Positions 32,543 to 43,794 of a stretch of DNA of 64,000 bases are shown here, piece after piece; position 1 is the stretch's first letter; every line of letters starts with the position of its first letter. The notes under the pieces are model-generated. The model ran no database searches. It was given only the letters and a program-made list of their open reading frames with translations, and had not been told where the DNA came from. The stretch lies in NCBI GenBank assembly GCA_963921195.1, contig OY992537.1, forward strand, positions 34,705,410 to 34,769,409, written 5' to 3'. This DNA is from Pegoplata infirma. Taxonomy: Eukaryota; Arthropoda; Insecta; Diptera; Anthomyiidae. The translations under genes and the position numbers were made by a program.

Positions 32543-33262
32543 AAAAACAAGTAAGAAAGTTATAGTCGGTCAAGACCGACCATATGATACCCTACACCAG
32601 CGTTTTCCGGAAAATGGATCCCAAGTCCGAACATGGATTGGATTTGTCTTTTGTTAGGTCTTTATTTAGTGTAGAAAACACACACCGATCAAATTTTAGT
32701 GGAATTCCTTTATTTTTTTTTTGACAATTGACCGATTTTACTGAATATTGGTCGAAATTTTTATAAGGGGGACTGAGTCCAAAAATGGTCCAATTATATT
32801 CCGATTTGATAAGGTTTCTAAAGTACACGTTTAACACCTAAAAATAAAATTTGTGTCAAATATTTCCATTTTTATGAATTTTGAGGTAATTATGTGAATA
32901 TCGGGAGGGTGGTTTGCATGGGGACTACCAGATGGGCTGACCCGATTCCGATATCTTTATTAATACGGTTATTAGAGTCATTTAAGCCTAATCCAAATGG
33001 GGCGTTTGTATGGGGGCTAGGTCTTAACATGGACCGATTTTCTCCAATTTAAATAGGCTTCGTCCTTGGACCAAAAGATCCTTAAGTTCCAAATTTCAAG
33101 CCAATTGGACAGACGGACGGACGGAAGGACATCGCTAAATCGACTCAAAAAGTAATTTTGAGTATCGGTATACTTGAAGGTAGGTCTAGGACCAATATTT
33201 CGGGTAGTTACAAACATCAGTACAAACTCATTATACCCTGTACCACAGAGTGGTGTAGGGTA
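32543..33262 (-). mobile_element. DINE-like element, TAGTCGGTCAAGACCGACCA type
   Basis: Reads AAAACAAGTAAGAAAGTTAT and a GTCGGTCAAGACCGAC hairpin at one end and GTGGTGTAGGGTATAAAAA at the other. The middle has GGACAGACGGACGGACGGAAG and AGTATCGGTATACTT. Related to 1185-1826 and 42030-42642. Confidence 0.7.
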
Positions 33263-33555
33263 TAAAAATTGTTGAAAAAAACTTTTTGATGAAAAATAAA
33301 AAAAAATTATGAAAAAATTTTCATAAAAAAAAAATTTAACGAAAAAAAATATAAAAAAAATATGCTTGAAGGTAGGTCTAGGACCAATATTTCGGGTAGT
33401 TACAAACATCAGCACAAACTCATTATACCCTGTACCACAGAGTGGTGTAGGGTATAAAAATTGTTGAAAAAAACTTTTTGATGAAAAATAAAAAAAAATT
33501 ATGAAAAATTTTTCATAAAAAAAAATTTAGTGAAAAAAAAATATAAAAAAAATAT
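33168..33555 (+). repeat. Tandem duplication of a ~194-bp segment
   Basis: The end of the DINE-like element plus the start of the GATGAAAA array (33168-33361) is repeated at 33362-33555 almost exactly, from GCTTGAAGGTAGGTCTAGG onward. Confidence 0.75.
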
Positions 33556-33601
33556 GATGAAAAAAAATTGATAAAAAAAAAAATTGTTGAAAAATAATTA
33601 T

Positions 33602-33712
33602 GTTACGTTTTATTCACCATCTGGTGAAAAAATCTTTCATTCACCGACTGGTGAGTTATTATCCAAGTTACAAATCGAAGTTGCACACCTTTTTGGTTTT
33701 AAGAGAATTAAA
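33602..33712 (+). other. Conserved 37-codon reading frame in the repeat, copy 2
   Basis: FYSPSGE, SPTGELLSKLQ and LFGFKR are all in one frame. It is the most diverged copy at the protein level, yet still open. Confidence 0.5.
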
Positions 33713-33829
33713 AAGTAATTCTTATTTTCTTTTTTGTTAGTCGTTAGCTTATTTAGTCAAACTGAGTTGGCGTCCTGCTTCATTTTTAAAATTAGACAAA
33801 AGTCTAAAAACATTAAAATGTTAAACAAA

Positions 33830-34040
33830 TTTTTGAGGGAAAAAAATTATGACAAGAAATTTTTGATGAAAAAAAAATTTTATGAAAAAAATGTTGACGA
33901 AAAAAAATTTTGAGGAACAACTATTGTGTTAGGTTTTATTCACCAGCTGTTGGAAAACAATGTTATTCACCAGCAGGTGAATTATTACACAAGCAACAAA
34001 TCCAAGTTACAAAGCGCTTTGGTTTTAAGAAAATAAATGA
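33830..34040 (+). repeat. Further copy of the GATGAAAA array plus short frame
   Basis: A short A-rich array followed by the conserved frame at 33928-34038, directly after the tail of the preceding copy, so two copies are tandem. Confidence 0.55.
33928..34038 (+). other. Conserved 37-codon reading frame in the repeat, copy 3
   Basis: FYSPAVGK, SPAGELLHKQQ and RFGFKK. The open frame continues another 20 codons beyond the shared part. Confidence 0.5.
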
Positions 34041-34712
34041 AAACAATAGTTCTTATGACGGAAACGTTTGTGGGGGTCGTGGCAGTGAAAGACAAATATA
34101 AATTCACTGTAAGTAGCACCGTGTAATGTATGGAATCCCAGATAATAATTTTGACATGTTACAAATGGAATGATGAACTTTTTTTAGAACCTCTTTTATC
34201 AAAACGAGGAGGCAATAATAATATTTACATAAAATTGTCTCGTATATTTATACATAATTTCAATTTTGTTTATGGGATTCATTTTATTGTGCATATTATT
34301 ATGCACAGATTTAAATATATATATTTAAATAATTTTCACTTGGTTTATTTGCCACATATTTGCATATTTATGTGTGTTTTTGTTCAAAATGAGGTGTATG
34401 ACAATTAGGTCAGTGTGTTTTTTTTTTATTTTGGATATTTGATGGTGTTTGTTTAATTTTTTTTTCCTTAATATACACTAATTGACATTATTTTAAAATG
34501 TTTTGGGAAAAAGTGCTTTAAAAATTATTTTAATGGTGTTGATTTAGTTAAATAAATTATTAATATTTTGAAATTGGGTCAATGTAATTTATTTATACTT
34601 TTGCTAGACTAATGATAAAAAAATTTTTGAAAAAATTTTGCGTATCAGTAATAAATTAAGTAGGTAATGATTTTTACTCATACTTTAGGGTGTTTGTAAA
34701 ATAAAATATAAT
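34041..34712. other. AT-rich intronic stretch, nothing recognised
   Basis: No repeat family or coding signal that I can support. Confidence 0.4.
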
Positions 34713-34713
34713 A

Positions 34714-35567
34714 AAAACAAGTAGAAAAGTTAAATTCGACTTGGCCGAATCTATGAATACCCTTCACAATGCCCTTTTTAAGTTATAGTAAATTTTCTAG
34801 AGTGAAAAAATAACATTTTTGATTAGAAATATTTTATTTTGTGTAAAAACACTTTTTTTTAACTAATTTTTGAAAAAAAAAATAATTTACTAAATTTTTT
34901 TTTGAGTGTAAATTTTTTTTTTGAGTGTAAAATTTTTTTCGAGTGTATTTTTTTTTTTTCTTTTAGAGTAAAAATATTTTTGAGTGACAAAAATGCGTTG
35001 TAAAATATTTTTGTGACTTACCAATGTTCTTAAAACATGTTTAACGGGTTTTCAACACGTGAATTTAAGGTGAGGCGAATATGAAATTTACGGTTTTGCT
35101 AATAACTTTTGAACCACTGGACGGATTTGGCTGAAATTCAATATGAAACAGCCAAAAGGAACGACAAATATATATGCCAAGCTTTAGCATCCTCCAAATT
35201 GCCTTTAGAAAGTTATCGTGTTTTTTATCTCGTAAATTCGTGAAAAACCCTTGCCGAAATTCACTCTTTTGCTTATAACTTTTGAACCACTGGACCGATT
35301 TCGCTAGATTGCAATACCAATCTGACCAGGTAAATGTTCAACATATGTGCCAAGCTTCAGGAGCCTCCGTAAAGTCTTTAAAAAGTTAGCGTGTTTTCAA
35401 CAGACAGACGGACAGACGGACGGACGGACATCGCTAGATCATCTTAGAATCGAACGAGGATCGTGAATATATACACTTTATGGGTCCAAGACCAATATTT
35501 TGAGGTGTTACACACGGAATGACAAACTTATATATACCCTCTATCACTAGAGTGGAGGGTATAATAA
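34714..35567 (-). mobile_element. DINE-like element, complete
   Basis: AAAACAAGTAGAAAAGTTAA with the TTCGACTTGGCCGAA hairpin at one end, CTAGAGTGGAGGGTATAATA at the other, and CAGACAGACGGACAGACGG in the middle. This gives full element structure in reverse orientation. Confidence 0.75.
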
Positions 35568-35569
35568 CA

Positions 35570-36330
35570 GAATGCAATATATCTGCATATTTTTTTCAAG
35601 GGCGAAGAAAAATTTATCCTTAAAAAAAAAATTATTTCGTTCACCTAGGAATAAAACTCAAAAATCTCTAAATTTTTCCTATTTTTCCTAATTTCCATTA
35701 ACCCTACATTAAAATATGAAACCAACTCCTTATCTTTCTTCGTCTTATATTTATTTGTTAAGTATATAAAAATGTTTATTAAAAAAACAACGGTTTACAA
35801 TTATTCTCTATTTGTTTAAAATAATTTAACTTATATAAATTGAAAAAATTTATAAAATTTTACAATATTAGTTAACAAGTTTACAATGAGTAGATTTGTT
35901 CCATTTTTGGTAGAGTTTTTCCAAAAAACAATATCTCTCAGCTTATTGGTTTCAGAGATTTCCATCCTCAAAATGTTGGTTTTTTTGTATAAATCAAAAA
36001 ATGCATTTGTCTGGGATTTGTTATGTCTTCCAGCCATACAAAATTCTGCAAAGTTCTTTCATTAGTGAAGTGATTCTTTATCCAAAATTCTGTTATAAAT
36101 TATGAAAATGTGTAGATATATTTAATTAGTTGATAAAACAAAAATAGATTTTTTTCATGAATTTAATGAGGTGAATTGGTGATGGAAAAATATATGCAAT
36201 TAAGTAAATAACGGTACTCTCAACAAAAAGACATGTAATATTATTTTAAAAGCCTTTAACTTTATGAGACAGGTATCATAAAATCAGTTTTAGCAAAAAT
36301 CTTGTACAACCACGGCGTATCCCGTAAATT
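35570..36330. other. AT-rich intronic stretch, nothing recognised
   Basis: An open frame at 35831-36037 (minus) has no support beyond length. Confidence 0.35.
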
Positions 36331-36349
36331 TCACCGTTAAAATATGTAT

Positions 36350-37300
36350 ATTTTTTCTACTTTTTACTCCCGTTTTAACGTCTTAGAATGAACATTTTCA
36401 AAAACTTTTTTAGGATTTTTTTTTGCTGGATTATCCTAGATTCAAAATTTCAAGTTTATAACACCAATAATTTGGGAAACCGAAAAGTACTAAAATGCAA
36501 TTCTTTACCCCTTTTAACCTCTTAGAATCAGAATTTCCTGCAAGTCTTTTTTCAGAATGTTTGGATCCGATGAAGGATACTACATTTCAAAAATCAAGTT
36601 TTTTTGATGGAGATAGAAACAGTACCAAGTTACTCAATTAAAATCGGAATTTTCAAAAGGTACTTCTTTTCCAAATGTATTTTTTGCCGGGGTTTAAGGT
36701 TCTATGACCATCATTTCTGAAGACAAAAAAAGAATACAAAAGTGCAATACCTTTACTCCTTTTCCCCCATTAGAATCGGAATTTCTAAAAAGTACTTTTT
36801 TACGAATGTATTTCTCATCGGAGGATTCTCCATTTAAAATTTCAAGTTTTTAGTATCATTATTTCTGGATATATAAAAAAAGTACCAGAGTACACTTTAT
36901 TATTACTTTTTACCGCTTTAGAATAGGAAGAGAACAAGAACAAATTTGTATGTGTTTTTTTTTTAATTCATATTAAAATATGAAGAACAATATTTTACTC
37001 TGTTAGCATCTAAACTTTGTTTTTTACGCAGGATGATCCTATATTCTACATTTCAAGTTTCTAGAACCATTATTTCAGTAGATACAAAAAGCACCAATGT
37101 ACAATGTTTGTATCCCCTTTTACCCCCCCCCCCTTTACCCCCCTTTTCCCCATTAAAATCGGAATTTCAAAAGGTATTGTTTCAGATTTTTTCTTTTGGC
37201 TGGACTATCCCATATTTCATATGAAAACTTTTAAGACCATTAAGGAATTTTCAAAAAGGTACTTTTTTCCAATTGTATTTTTTGCTGGAGGATAATACAT
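36350..37300 (-). repeat. Inverted, decayed copy of Helitron tandem units
   Basis: AAATTTCAAGTTT...ACCATTATTTC, AAAGTACC..., CCCCTTTTACCCCC and TTGCTGGATTATCC are the reverse complement of the 4430-5340 unit, repeated about five times. It includes two C-homopolymer stretches near 37126-37145. Confidence 0.55.
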
Positions 37301-37310
37301 TCCAAAATTT

Positions 37311-37840
37311 TTTTGAGTGAATAAATTTATTTTGAGTGTAAAGATTTTTTGAGTGACAAAAATACTTTGTTTAATATTTTTGTGGTTTACCAATACCTTT
37401 CAAAGTGTGTTTAGTGTTTTTTTACACGTGATTTTATCTGAATCTGAAATTTAAAGTTTTGCCGAGTCTTTCTTTTAACAGAAAATAAGGACTTTTTGTG
37501 TGTGAAATTTTTTTTTGTTTAAGTACCAAAATACTTTGTTAAATATTTTTGTGTCTTACCAACGTCATTCAAAACGTGCTAAGCGTTTTTTTTTACACGC
37601 GAATTTTAAGTTAAACCCATCTGAAACTCACGGTTTTGCTCATAACATTTTATCTACTGGACCGATTCCGCTGAAATTCAATACCGAATTCATCAGGCAA
37701 ATTACAAATATATATTTCAAGGGTCAGAAGCATCCAAGTTATCTTTCAAACAGCGTGTTTTCAACAGACAGACGGAAGCCCAAACGGATACCGCTAGGTC
37801 GTCTTAAATATCGATCGAGGATCATGAAAATATAAAATAT
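37311..37840 (-). mobile_element. DINE-like fragment
   Basis: GAGTGACAAAAATACTTTG, ACTGGACCGATTCCGCTGAA and CAGACAGACGGAAGCCC match the interior of 34714-35567. Confidence 0.5.
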
Positions 37841-38061
37841 AGTAGTACTTGTATATTTTCGGACTTTTTGTAAATATTTTAGGAAATGCTGTTTTTTCCG
37901 TTCCTTCCTCCCCCCCCCCCCCCCCATTCCACTGCGATTCAAAAAAAAGTAGTTATATATTTTATACCCTAATGAGTTGCTGCTACACGAAATATTGGTC
38001 CTAGATCCACCTTTAAGAATACCGATCGAATTATTATACCCTCCAACTACAGTATGGGGTA

Positions 38062-38551
38062 CACTCTAAAAAACGCATGTAAACTTACTATTATAAATTG
38101 GGTAAATTTTTGTTGAATAACACGCATTATGTGTTAATATAAACACTAAATGCGTATAATAAATTCAAACCAATTAAACACAGCAAATTAAAAATATTAT
38201 CCGTTAATTCAAATATTTTACACACAAATGTGTAAATAAAATTGTCAACCAACATACACACACACATGTTAAATAACTAAAACGCCAGACAAAACTATAA
38301 GCTTCCGTAGCGTAGTGGTTAAGATGTGTGCTTTCAAATCGGAAGGTGTCGAGTTCGATGCTCGCTGGTGCCTATTGTTTTTTTTTTTTTTGTTTTTTTT
38401 TGTTATATTTATTCACCTCTTTTTTATTTAAATTGACCACTAGTGGTCAATTTATTCAATTTACACATTCAGAGTAAAGTTACCCAATTTATAGTAGGAG
38501 TCCAGTTTCCTACTATAAATTGGGTAAATTTCAACAAATTTTGATTAGAGT
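38062..38551. mobile_element. TA-type MITE carrying a tRNA-like insert
   Basis: Ends CACTCTAAAAAACGC and GATTAGAGTG, with TA flanks (38060-38061, 38552-38553). Inside, TACTATAAATTGGGTAAATT occurs at both sides in inverse orientation, with ACACATTTGTGTAAAT-type iterons. A tRNA-like segment (38301-38373) lies in the middle. Confidence 0.75.
38301..38373 (+). ncRNA. tRNA-like pseudogene inside a MITE
   Basis: TAGCGTAGTGGTTAAGA resembles a pol III A box and GAGTTCGATGC a B box at normal spacing, followed by a T run from 38378. The T arm folds, but the acceptor stem and anticodon arm do not pair correctly, so it is not a functional tRNA. It could be a tRNA-derived pol III unit. Confidence 0.5.
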
Positions 38552-38557
38552 GTATAC

Positions 38558-39882
38558 TAGAGGTGTCCTTAAAAACGAAAATCACCTTTTTATACCTGGT
38601 AGGGTCCTATATTGTTCTTTAGTATCTAAAAATGAGTGAGCCAAAATTTGGGGACAATCGGCTAAAAATAACTCGTGCCGAAAATGGATTGAAGTTTTGG
38701 GACATTCTTATAAGAACGAAAAACTCGTTTTTTCTAGTTTTTGGAAAAACATTGGTATTTGATATTTTTTGTTAAATTTTTTGTGAAATAATATGAAAAT
38801 GATACTAAATTACCTTTTCAAAACGACTAATAAAATTAAAATCAGATGAAAAATAAGCATTTTACGCATACATGCCCCAGACCATTGTATGGTTTTTAGA
38901 GCCAGAATTTCAACATTTTCAAAATTTTAAGGCAAAAAAATAGTAAAAATTTAATTTTACTTTATGATCAAATTGAAAACATGTTTAAGATTAAAAATAG
39001 CAGATATGGTAGTCAAGCTTTTTTTTTATTTGGCTCGGGTAGTGATAAAATTTCCGCGGATTCCAAATAAAATGCGTTTTTTCTACAATAATTAAGCAAA
39101 TTTTTGAAAATTTGTGCTCTATTGTTCGGATCGAAGTGTAAAACGTAAATTCTGTAACTTTTGAGAAATCAGATATATGCAGATATTTTGTATTATAGAA
39201 ATGTATAACGTCTCAAATTTGTCATTTCACCTCGACAAAAAGGGGTTAAAGATGCCCGAATTCTCAAAAAATTTACAGAATTTATGTATTTCACTTCGTA
39301 TAATACAATACAGAAAATTGTTTCCCATATTTGCTAAATTATTTTAGAAAAACTCATTTTCTTTGGAATCCGCGGAAATTATATCACTACCCACGCCAAA
39401 TGAAAAAAAAGTTAGACTACCATATCTGTTAGTTTTTATCTATAACATGTATTTAATATAATTATAAAGTAAAAATTAATTTTTTTTATTTTTTTGCCTA
39501 AAAATTTTGAAAATATTCAAATTTTGGCTTTAAAAACCATGCAATGGTCTGGGGCATGTATGCCTAAAATGCTTATTTTTCATCCGATTTGAATTTCTTT
39601 AAGCTTTTTAGAAAGGTAATTTATTACCATTTTCATATTACTTAACAAACAAATTAACAAAAAATAGCATATACCAATATTTTTCAAAAAACTAGAAAAA
39701 ACGTGTTTTTTCATCAGATAAGAGTGTCCCAAAACTTCAATCCATTTTCGGCACGAGTTATTTTTATCCGATTGTCTTTAAATTTTGGCTCACTCATTTT
39801 TAGATACAAAACTACAATATAGGACCCTACCACGTATTAAAAAGTGATTTTGAAAAATTGCCTTAGTCGTTAGGACACCTTT
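38558..39882. mobile_element. Foldback element with 10-bp target duplication (MULE-like)
   Basis: Ends AGAGGTGTCC and GGACACCTTT. Direct repeat AGTGTATACT at 38548-38557 and 39883-39892. The two ~600-bp arms are inverted copies (AACTCGTGCCGAAAATGGAT and its inverse, for example), with a small centre near 39200. A 9-10-bp duplication fits Mutator-like elements. Its target overlaps the end of the MITE 38062-38551, so it arrived after it. No transposase. Confidence 0.8.
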
Positions 39883-40327
39883 AGTGTATACTCACTTTGT
39901 CATTCCGTGTATAATGCATCAAAATATCAGTCTAGGACCCCATACAGTATGTATATTTATGATCAGTGATCGATTCTAAGACATTCTAGCGATGTCCGTC
40001 CGTCCGTCCGTCCGTCCGTCCATTCGTCCGTCTGTCTGAATGTAGTTAACACGATACAGTCCAAAATAATAGAGTTAGACTCCCGAGATTTGGCACGAAT
40101 ATGTCTTATTTTCCTAGGCAGGTTAAGTTCGTAAATGAGCAAAATCAGGCCAGGGGAAAAAAAGTTCCCCCTTGAAGAACTAAACCAACCTCTGAAAAAT
40201 ATAATTTTTTACATGATTTTTTGTGTTTTCGTTTAACAAGTGCAACATTTTTATGCTACAAGAAGTTCACAGTCCTGCATTTGGACCCTGAGAATTAGAA
40301 AATGTCGTTTTTTCGGTCCGCCCGAAT

Positions 40328-40800
40328 TGTGAGTGAGTGTGAGTTATGAAAAAAAATGCGTGAGTGAGTGTGCGTGAGCAAGACTTTTGCGTGAGTGAGT
40401 GTGCGTGAGTCGATTTTTTTGTGTGAGTTTGCGTGATTTGTTTTCTCTGCATATTTCCTTACGTTACAAAAAAAAGCAAAAAAAAACTGTAAAATTTGGC
40501 TAAACTTTAAATTTCGTGCCGAAAAAATAAAAAAAAAAATTTAAAATTTGTCTTCACTTTTAATTTTGCTTAAAATTTTGTTATATTTGTGAAATTTTAT
40601 TTTTTTTTTTCTATAAATAAAAATTTCGTGTGTGTAAGTCAACGTGTGAGTGAAGCTTGTGTGAGAGCACGTGAGTGTGAGTTGGATTAAATTTACTTAT
40701 GTGATTGTGAGTGAGTGTGAGTAGAAAAAATATGCTCGTGTGTGAGGGTTCAATCGTGAGCGTGAGTGAGTATGAGTCAATATTCACTCACGGGACCATA
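40328..40800. mobile_element. GTGAGTG-type hAT MITE, degenerate ends
   Basis: Dense GTGAGTGTGAGTT, GAGTGTGCGTGAG and ATCGTGAGCGTGAG motifs, ending near CACTCACGGGACCATATCTTC. It resembles the terminus of the complete copies but is eroded. Confidence 0.55.
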
Positions 40801-41390
40801 TCTTCATCAAATAATAACTGATTTCTTATGCCCCTTAGTCAAATGACTTTCAACATTTCTTAAAATACCGAAAATGATACATAATATCAATATTTTTCTT
40901 TAAGCCTAAAAGTGTGCATTTGTTTTTGCACAAAACATCGAAACCCGTTTTATTCAGTAGTATCGTGTCAATTAGTTTCTAGTGCAGGTTACAAAAAATA
41001 AAAAATATAAATAAACTTTAAATTGAATTAATTATTTGAATAAATTGAATCAATAAAAATGTTAATCAAATTAATTAAATAATTTAATCAAATAAGTTTA
41101 AATTTTTTACATTTTTAATTAAATCAAATAAATCTTTAATTGAAATTAATAAATTTTAATTAAATAAAAGTAAAATTAATTGAATTAATAAAATATTTTA
41201 ATTAATTTAAATTTACAATAAATTTATTTTTGTTTGTATCAATTAAATTTGTTGTTGAATAGATTTAAATTTATATGAGTCAATTACCTCTATAATTTAA
41301 TAAATTAAATTCAATTAAATATTTAATTCAATCAACAAAATATGTAATTGAATTAATTGATTAAATATAAGGTAAAAAAATAACACAGAA
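40800..41390. repeat. Low-complexity AATTAAT/TTAATT region
   Basis: From about 41020 the DNA is almost only AATTAATTGAATTAA-like words; the first 200 bases show nothing. Confidence 0.5.
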
Positions 41391-41613
41391 AAAAATATCG
41401 TGAAATCAAAAGTAACAAAAGATATTGTTAGCAACAAACATTCAGTTCAACAACGTTTTTAATTGTATTAACAATGTATATAGTTAATGTGACAAAAATC
41501 CAATTTAATTTCGAATTAAATGCATCAATTAAAAACATTGTTAAAACACGCACAAAATGCTCGTTGATAACACAGATATTTTATAAATTCATTTAATGAA
41601 GCTCAAATATATG

Positions 41614-41682
41614 TGACGATAGCTCGGTGGTAGTGTGCTAGACTCAAACCATGAACATTGCGAGTCGCTGCCAGCTGGCGGA
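41614..41682 (+). ncRNA. tRNA-like segment 1
   Basis: GATAGCTCGGTGGTAGTG resembles an A box and GCGAGTCGCTGCCAGC the T-arm region. Key T-loop bases are altered, so it is a pseudogene. Confidence 0.45.
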
Positions 41683-41779
41683 AACATTTTTTTATTTATT
41701 TTTATTTAAAATTATTTTTGTTTTGCTATTCTGCAACACCTTTTATACGCGTTAAGTCAAGTACCTTATATATAAGGAA

Positions 41780-41845
41780 TAGCACGGTGGTAGTGTGCTA
41801 GATTCGCACCATGTTCGTTGCGGGTTCGATTCCAGCTGCCGGCTA
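41780..41845 (+). ncRNA. tRNA-like segment 2
   Basis: AATAGCACGGTGGTAGTGTG forms a D arm (GCAC/GTGC) and GGGTTCGATTCCAGC is a good B box. The anticodon arm does not close. It is similar to segment 1, so the two probably share an origin by duplication. Confidence 0.5.
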
Positions 41846-41996
41846 ATGTTTTTATTTTTTTATTTTTTAGAGTTTTTTTTTCAATTTTTAGATTTTTTTT
41901 AAATAAGATGACATTAAAGCATGTTTATTTCCGTTAATATAATTTATTAACAAACTTTTCAATTAATTTCATTGTTGATACAACAATGAAATTAAT

Positions 41997-42055
41997 TGTT
42001 TAAGCACGATTTTTTTTGGTCCAAGGGTTTAAGCACGATTTTTTTTGGTCCAAGG
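41997..42055 (+). repeat. Tandem duplication of a 29-bp unit
   Basis: TTTAAGCACGATTTTTTTTG plus GTCCAAGGG occurs twice head to tail at the broken edge of the DINE-like element. Confidence 0.7.
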
Positions 42056-42642
42056 GCGAAGCCTATTGAAATTGGAAAAAATCGGTCCATGTTAACTCCT
42101 AGCCCCCATACAAACGCCCCCTTTGGATTTGACTTAAATGACTCTAATAACCGTATTATAATAGATTTCGCTTTGAAATTTAGCAGGTAATCAAATTTTG
42201 TATGCATCTCCTTTACAAATTTCAAAGAAATCGGGCCAGTCCTTCTGGTAGTCCCCATACAAACCACCCTCCCGATATTCACATAATTCTCTCAAAATTC
42301 CTTAAAATGGCAATACATATTTGATAAAAATTTGATTTTTAGGTGTTAAAGGTGAACTTTATTAACCAAATCAAATTGGAATATAATTGAACCATTTTCG
42401 GACTTAGTCCCCCATATCAAAATTTCGACCGATATTCAGTTAAATCGGTCTATTGGCATAAAATAAACCAATGCCACTAAAATTTGATCTGTGTGTGTTT
42501 TCTGCACTAAATAAAGATCTAACAAAAGATAAATCCAATCGGTCCATGTTTGGACTTGAGACCCATTTTCCGAAAAAAACACTGGTGTAGGGTATCATGT
42601 GGTCGGTCTTAACCGACTATAACTTTTTTACTTGTTTTTTTG
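42030..42642 (+). mobile_element. DINE-like element, 5'-truncated
   Basis: ATCGGTCCATGTTAACTCC, GACTCTAATAACCGTATTA and GTGTAGGGTATCATGTGG, then CGGTCTTAACCGAC and TTTTACTTGTTTTTTTG: the same family as 32543-33262 in the opposite direction. Confidence 0.65.
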
Positions 42643-42706
42643 TTAAATTATGATAAACTTTTATTTTTTTAGTGCAAAAAGCATAAAAATTAATTTTTAA
42701 ACACAT

Positions 42707-43794
42707 ATGAGGCATTCCACACCAAATGTCCCGCTACAGAAAAACATGTGTCCCGTAAATTTCTGAATAGGTTGTTTGGATAGCCCTATATGTAACTAAG
42801 AAAATTGCGTTTCTGGTTTTTCAAATTTTCAAAAACTGGGCTTAGGAGGCGTGGTCAAATATTGGAAAAATGGTCAAATTTGTGGCGAGTTGCCTTGATT
42901 AAATATTTATCACATTAAAACGGAATGCACCACAATGTCAAAAATTTACGTTCTTATATAGTTTTGTATGGGCTATCGATTAAATTTTTTTTTTTTGGAA
43001 AATTTTCAGAACCCGTTCTGAAATTTTCCATTTTTTAAAAAAGTCAATTTATCAAAAATCCGGCCACTTTTTTTTTCTTTTTTATTTATTTTTTTAAAAG
43101 TTTAGATGTTTGTCCATCCACACAAAAAAAATCAGAAACACGTTCATCTTTTTTTTCGAGAAAAACGCATTTGAACTTTAAATTTCATAACAATTTTGTT
43201 ATTTGCTTGTATTTCTTTGTTTTAAAGTTGCGAATGAGTAATATTAATTGCATAAATATTCGTCATACGCTCTGTTGACACAAGAAAATACAAGCAAATT
43301 ACTAAATTGTTATGAAATTTAAAGTTCAAATGCGATTTTCTCGAAAAAAAAAAGATGAACGTGTTTCTGATTTTTTTTGTGTGGATGGACAAACATCTAA
43401 ACTTTTAAAAAAATAAATAAAAAAGAAAAAAAAAGTGGCCGGATTTTTGATAAATTGACTTTTTTAAAAAATGGAAAATTTCAGAACGGGTTCTGAAAAT
43501 TTTCCAAAAAAAAAAAATTTAGTCGATAGCCCATACAAAACTATATAAGAACGTAAATTTTTGACATTGTGGTGCATTCCGTTTTAATGTGATAAATATT
43601 TAATCAAGGCAACTCGCCACAAATTTGACCATTTTTCCAATATTTGACCACGCCTCCTAAGCCCAGTTTTTGAAAAATTGAAAAACCAAAAACGCAATTT
43701 TCTAAGTTCCATATAGGGCTATCCATATCACCTATTCAGAAGTTTACGGTACACATGTTTTTTTTCGCTGGACATTTGGTGTGGAATGCCTCAT
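42707..43794. mobile_element. Foldback element family A, copy 2
   Basis: Nearly identical to 22626-23714 over its whole length and in the same orientation, with only scattered single-base differences visible. It ends 280 nt inside the intron from the exon 1 donor. Such high identity means recent spread. Confidence 0.85.

Larger units (their letters stand above)
37965..40327 (+). mobile_element. DINE-1-like element split by a MITE and a foldback element
   Basis: TATACCCTCCAACTACAGTA at 38036 continues, after two insertions, as TCACTTTGTCATTCCGTG (39893), ATCGATTCTAAGACATTC and a (GTCC)n block at 39997-40024. The uninterrupted paralogue is 57914-58462. Confidence 0.7.
41393..41995. mobile_element. 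TA-type MITE with two tRNA-like inserts (right end lost)
   Basis: Begins CACAGAAAAAAATATCGTG and contains ACAACGTTTTTAATTG and CAATTAATTTCATTG inverse motifs around two tRNA-like segments. A DINE-like element follows at about 42030, so the right TIR is not seen. Confidence 0.5.

Noticed and set aside
33017..33415. 132-codon open frame on the minus strand
   Set aside because: It spans the end of a DINE-like element and its tandem duplicate; the repeated peptide block reflects the DNA duplication.
38301..38373. Functional tRNA gene
   Set aside because: A and B boxes are present but acceptor and anticodon stems do not pair, and the anticodon loop lacks U33.
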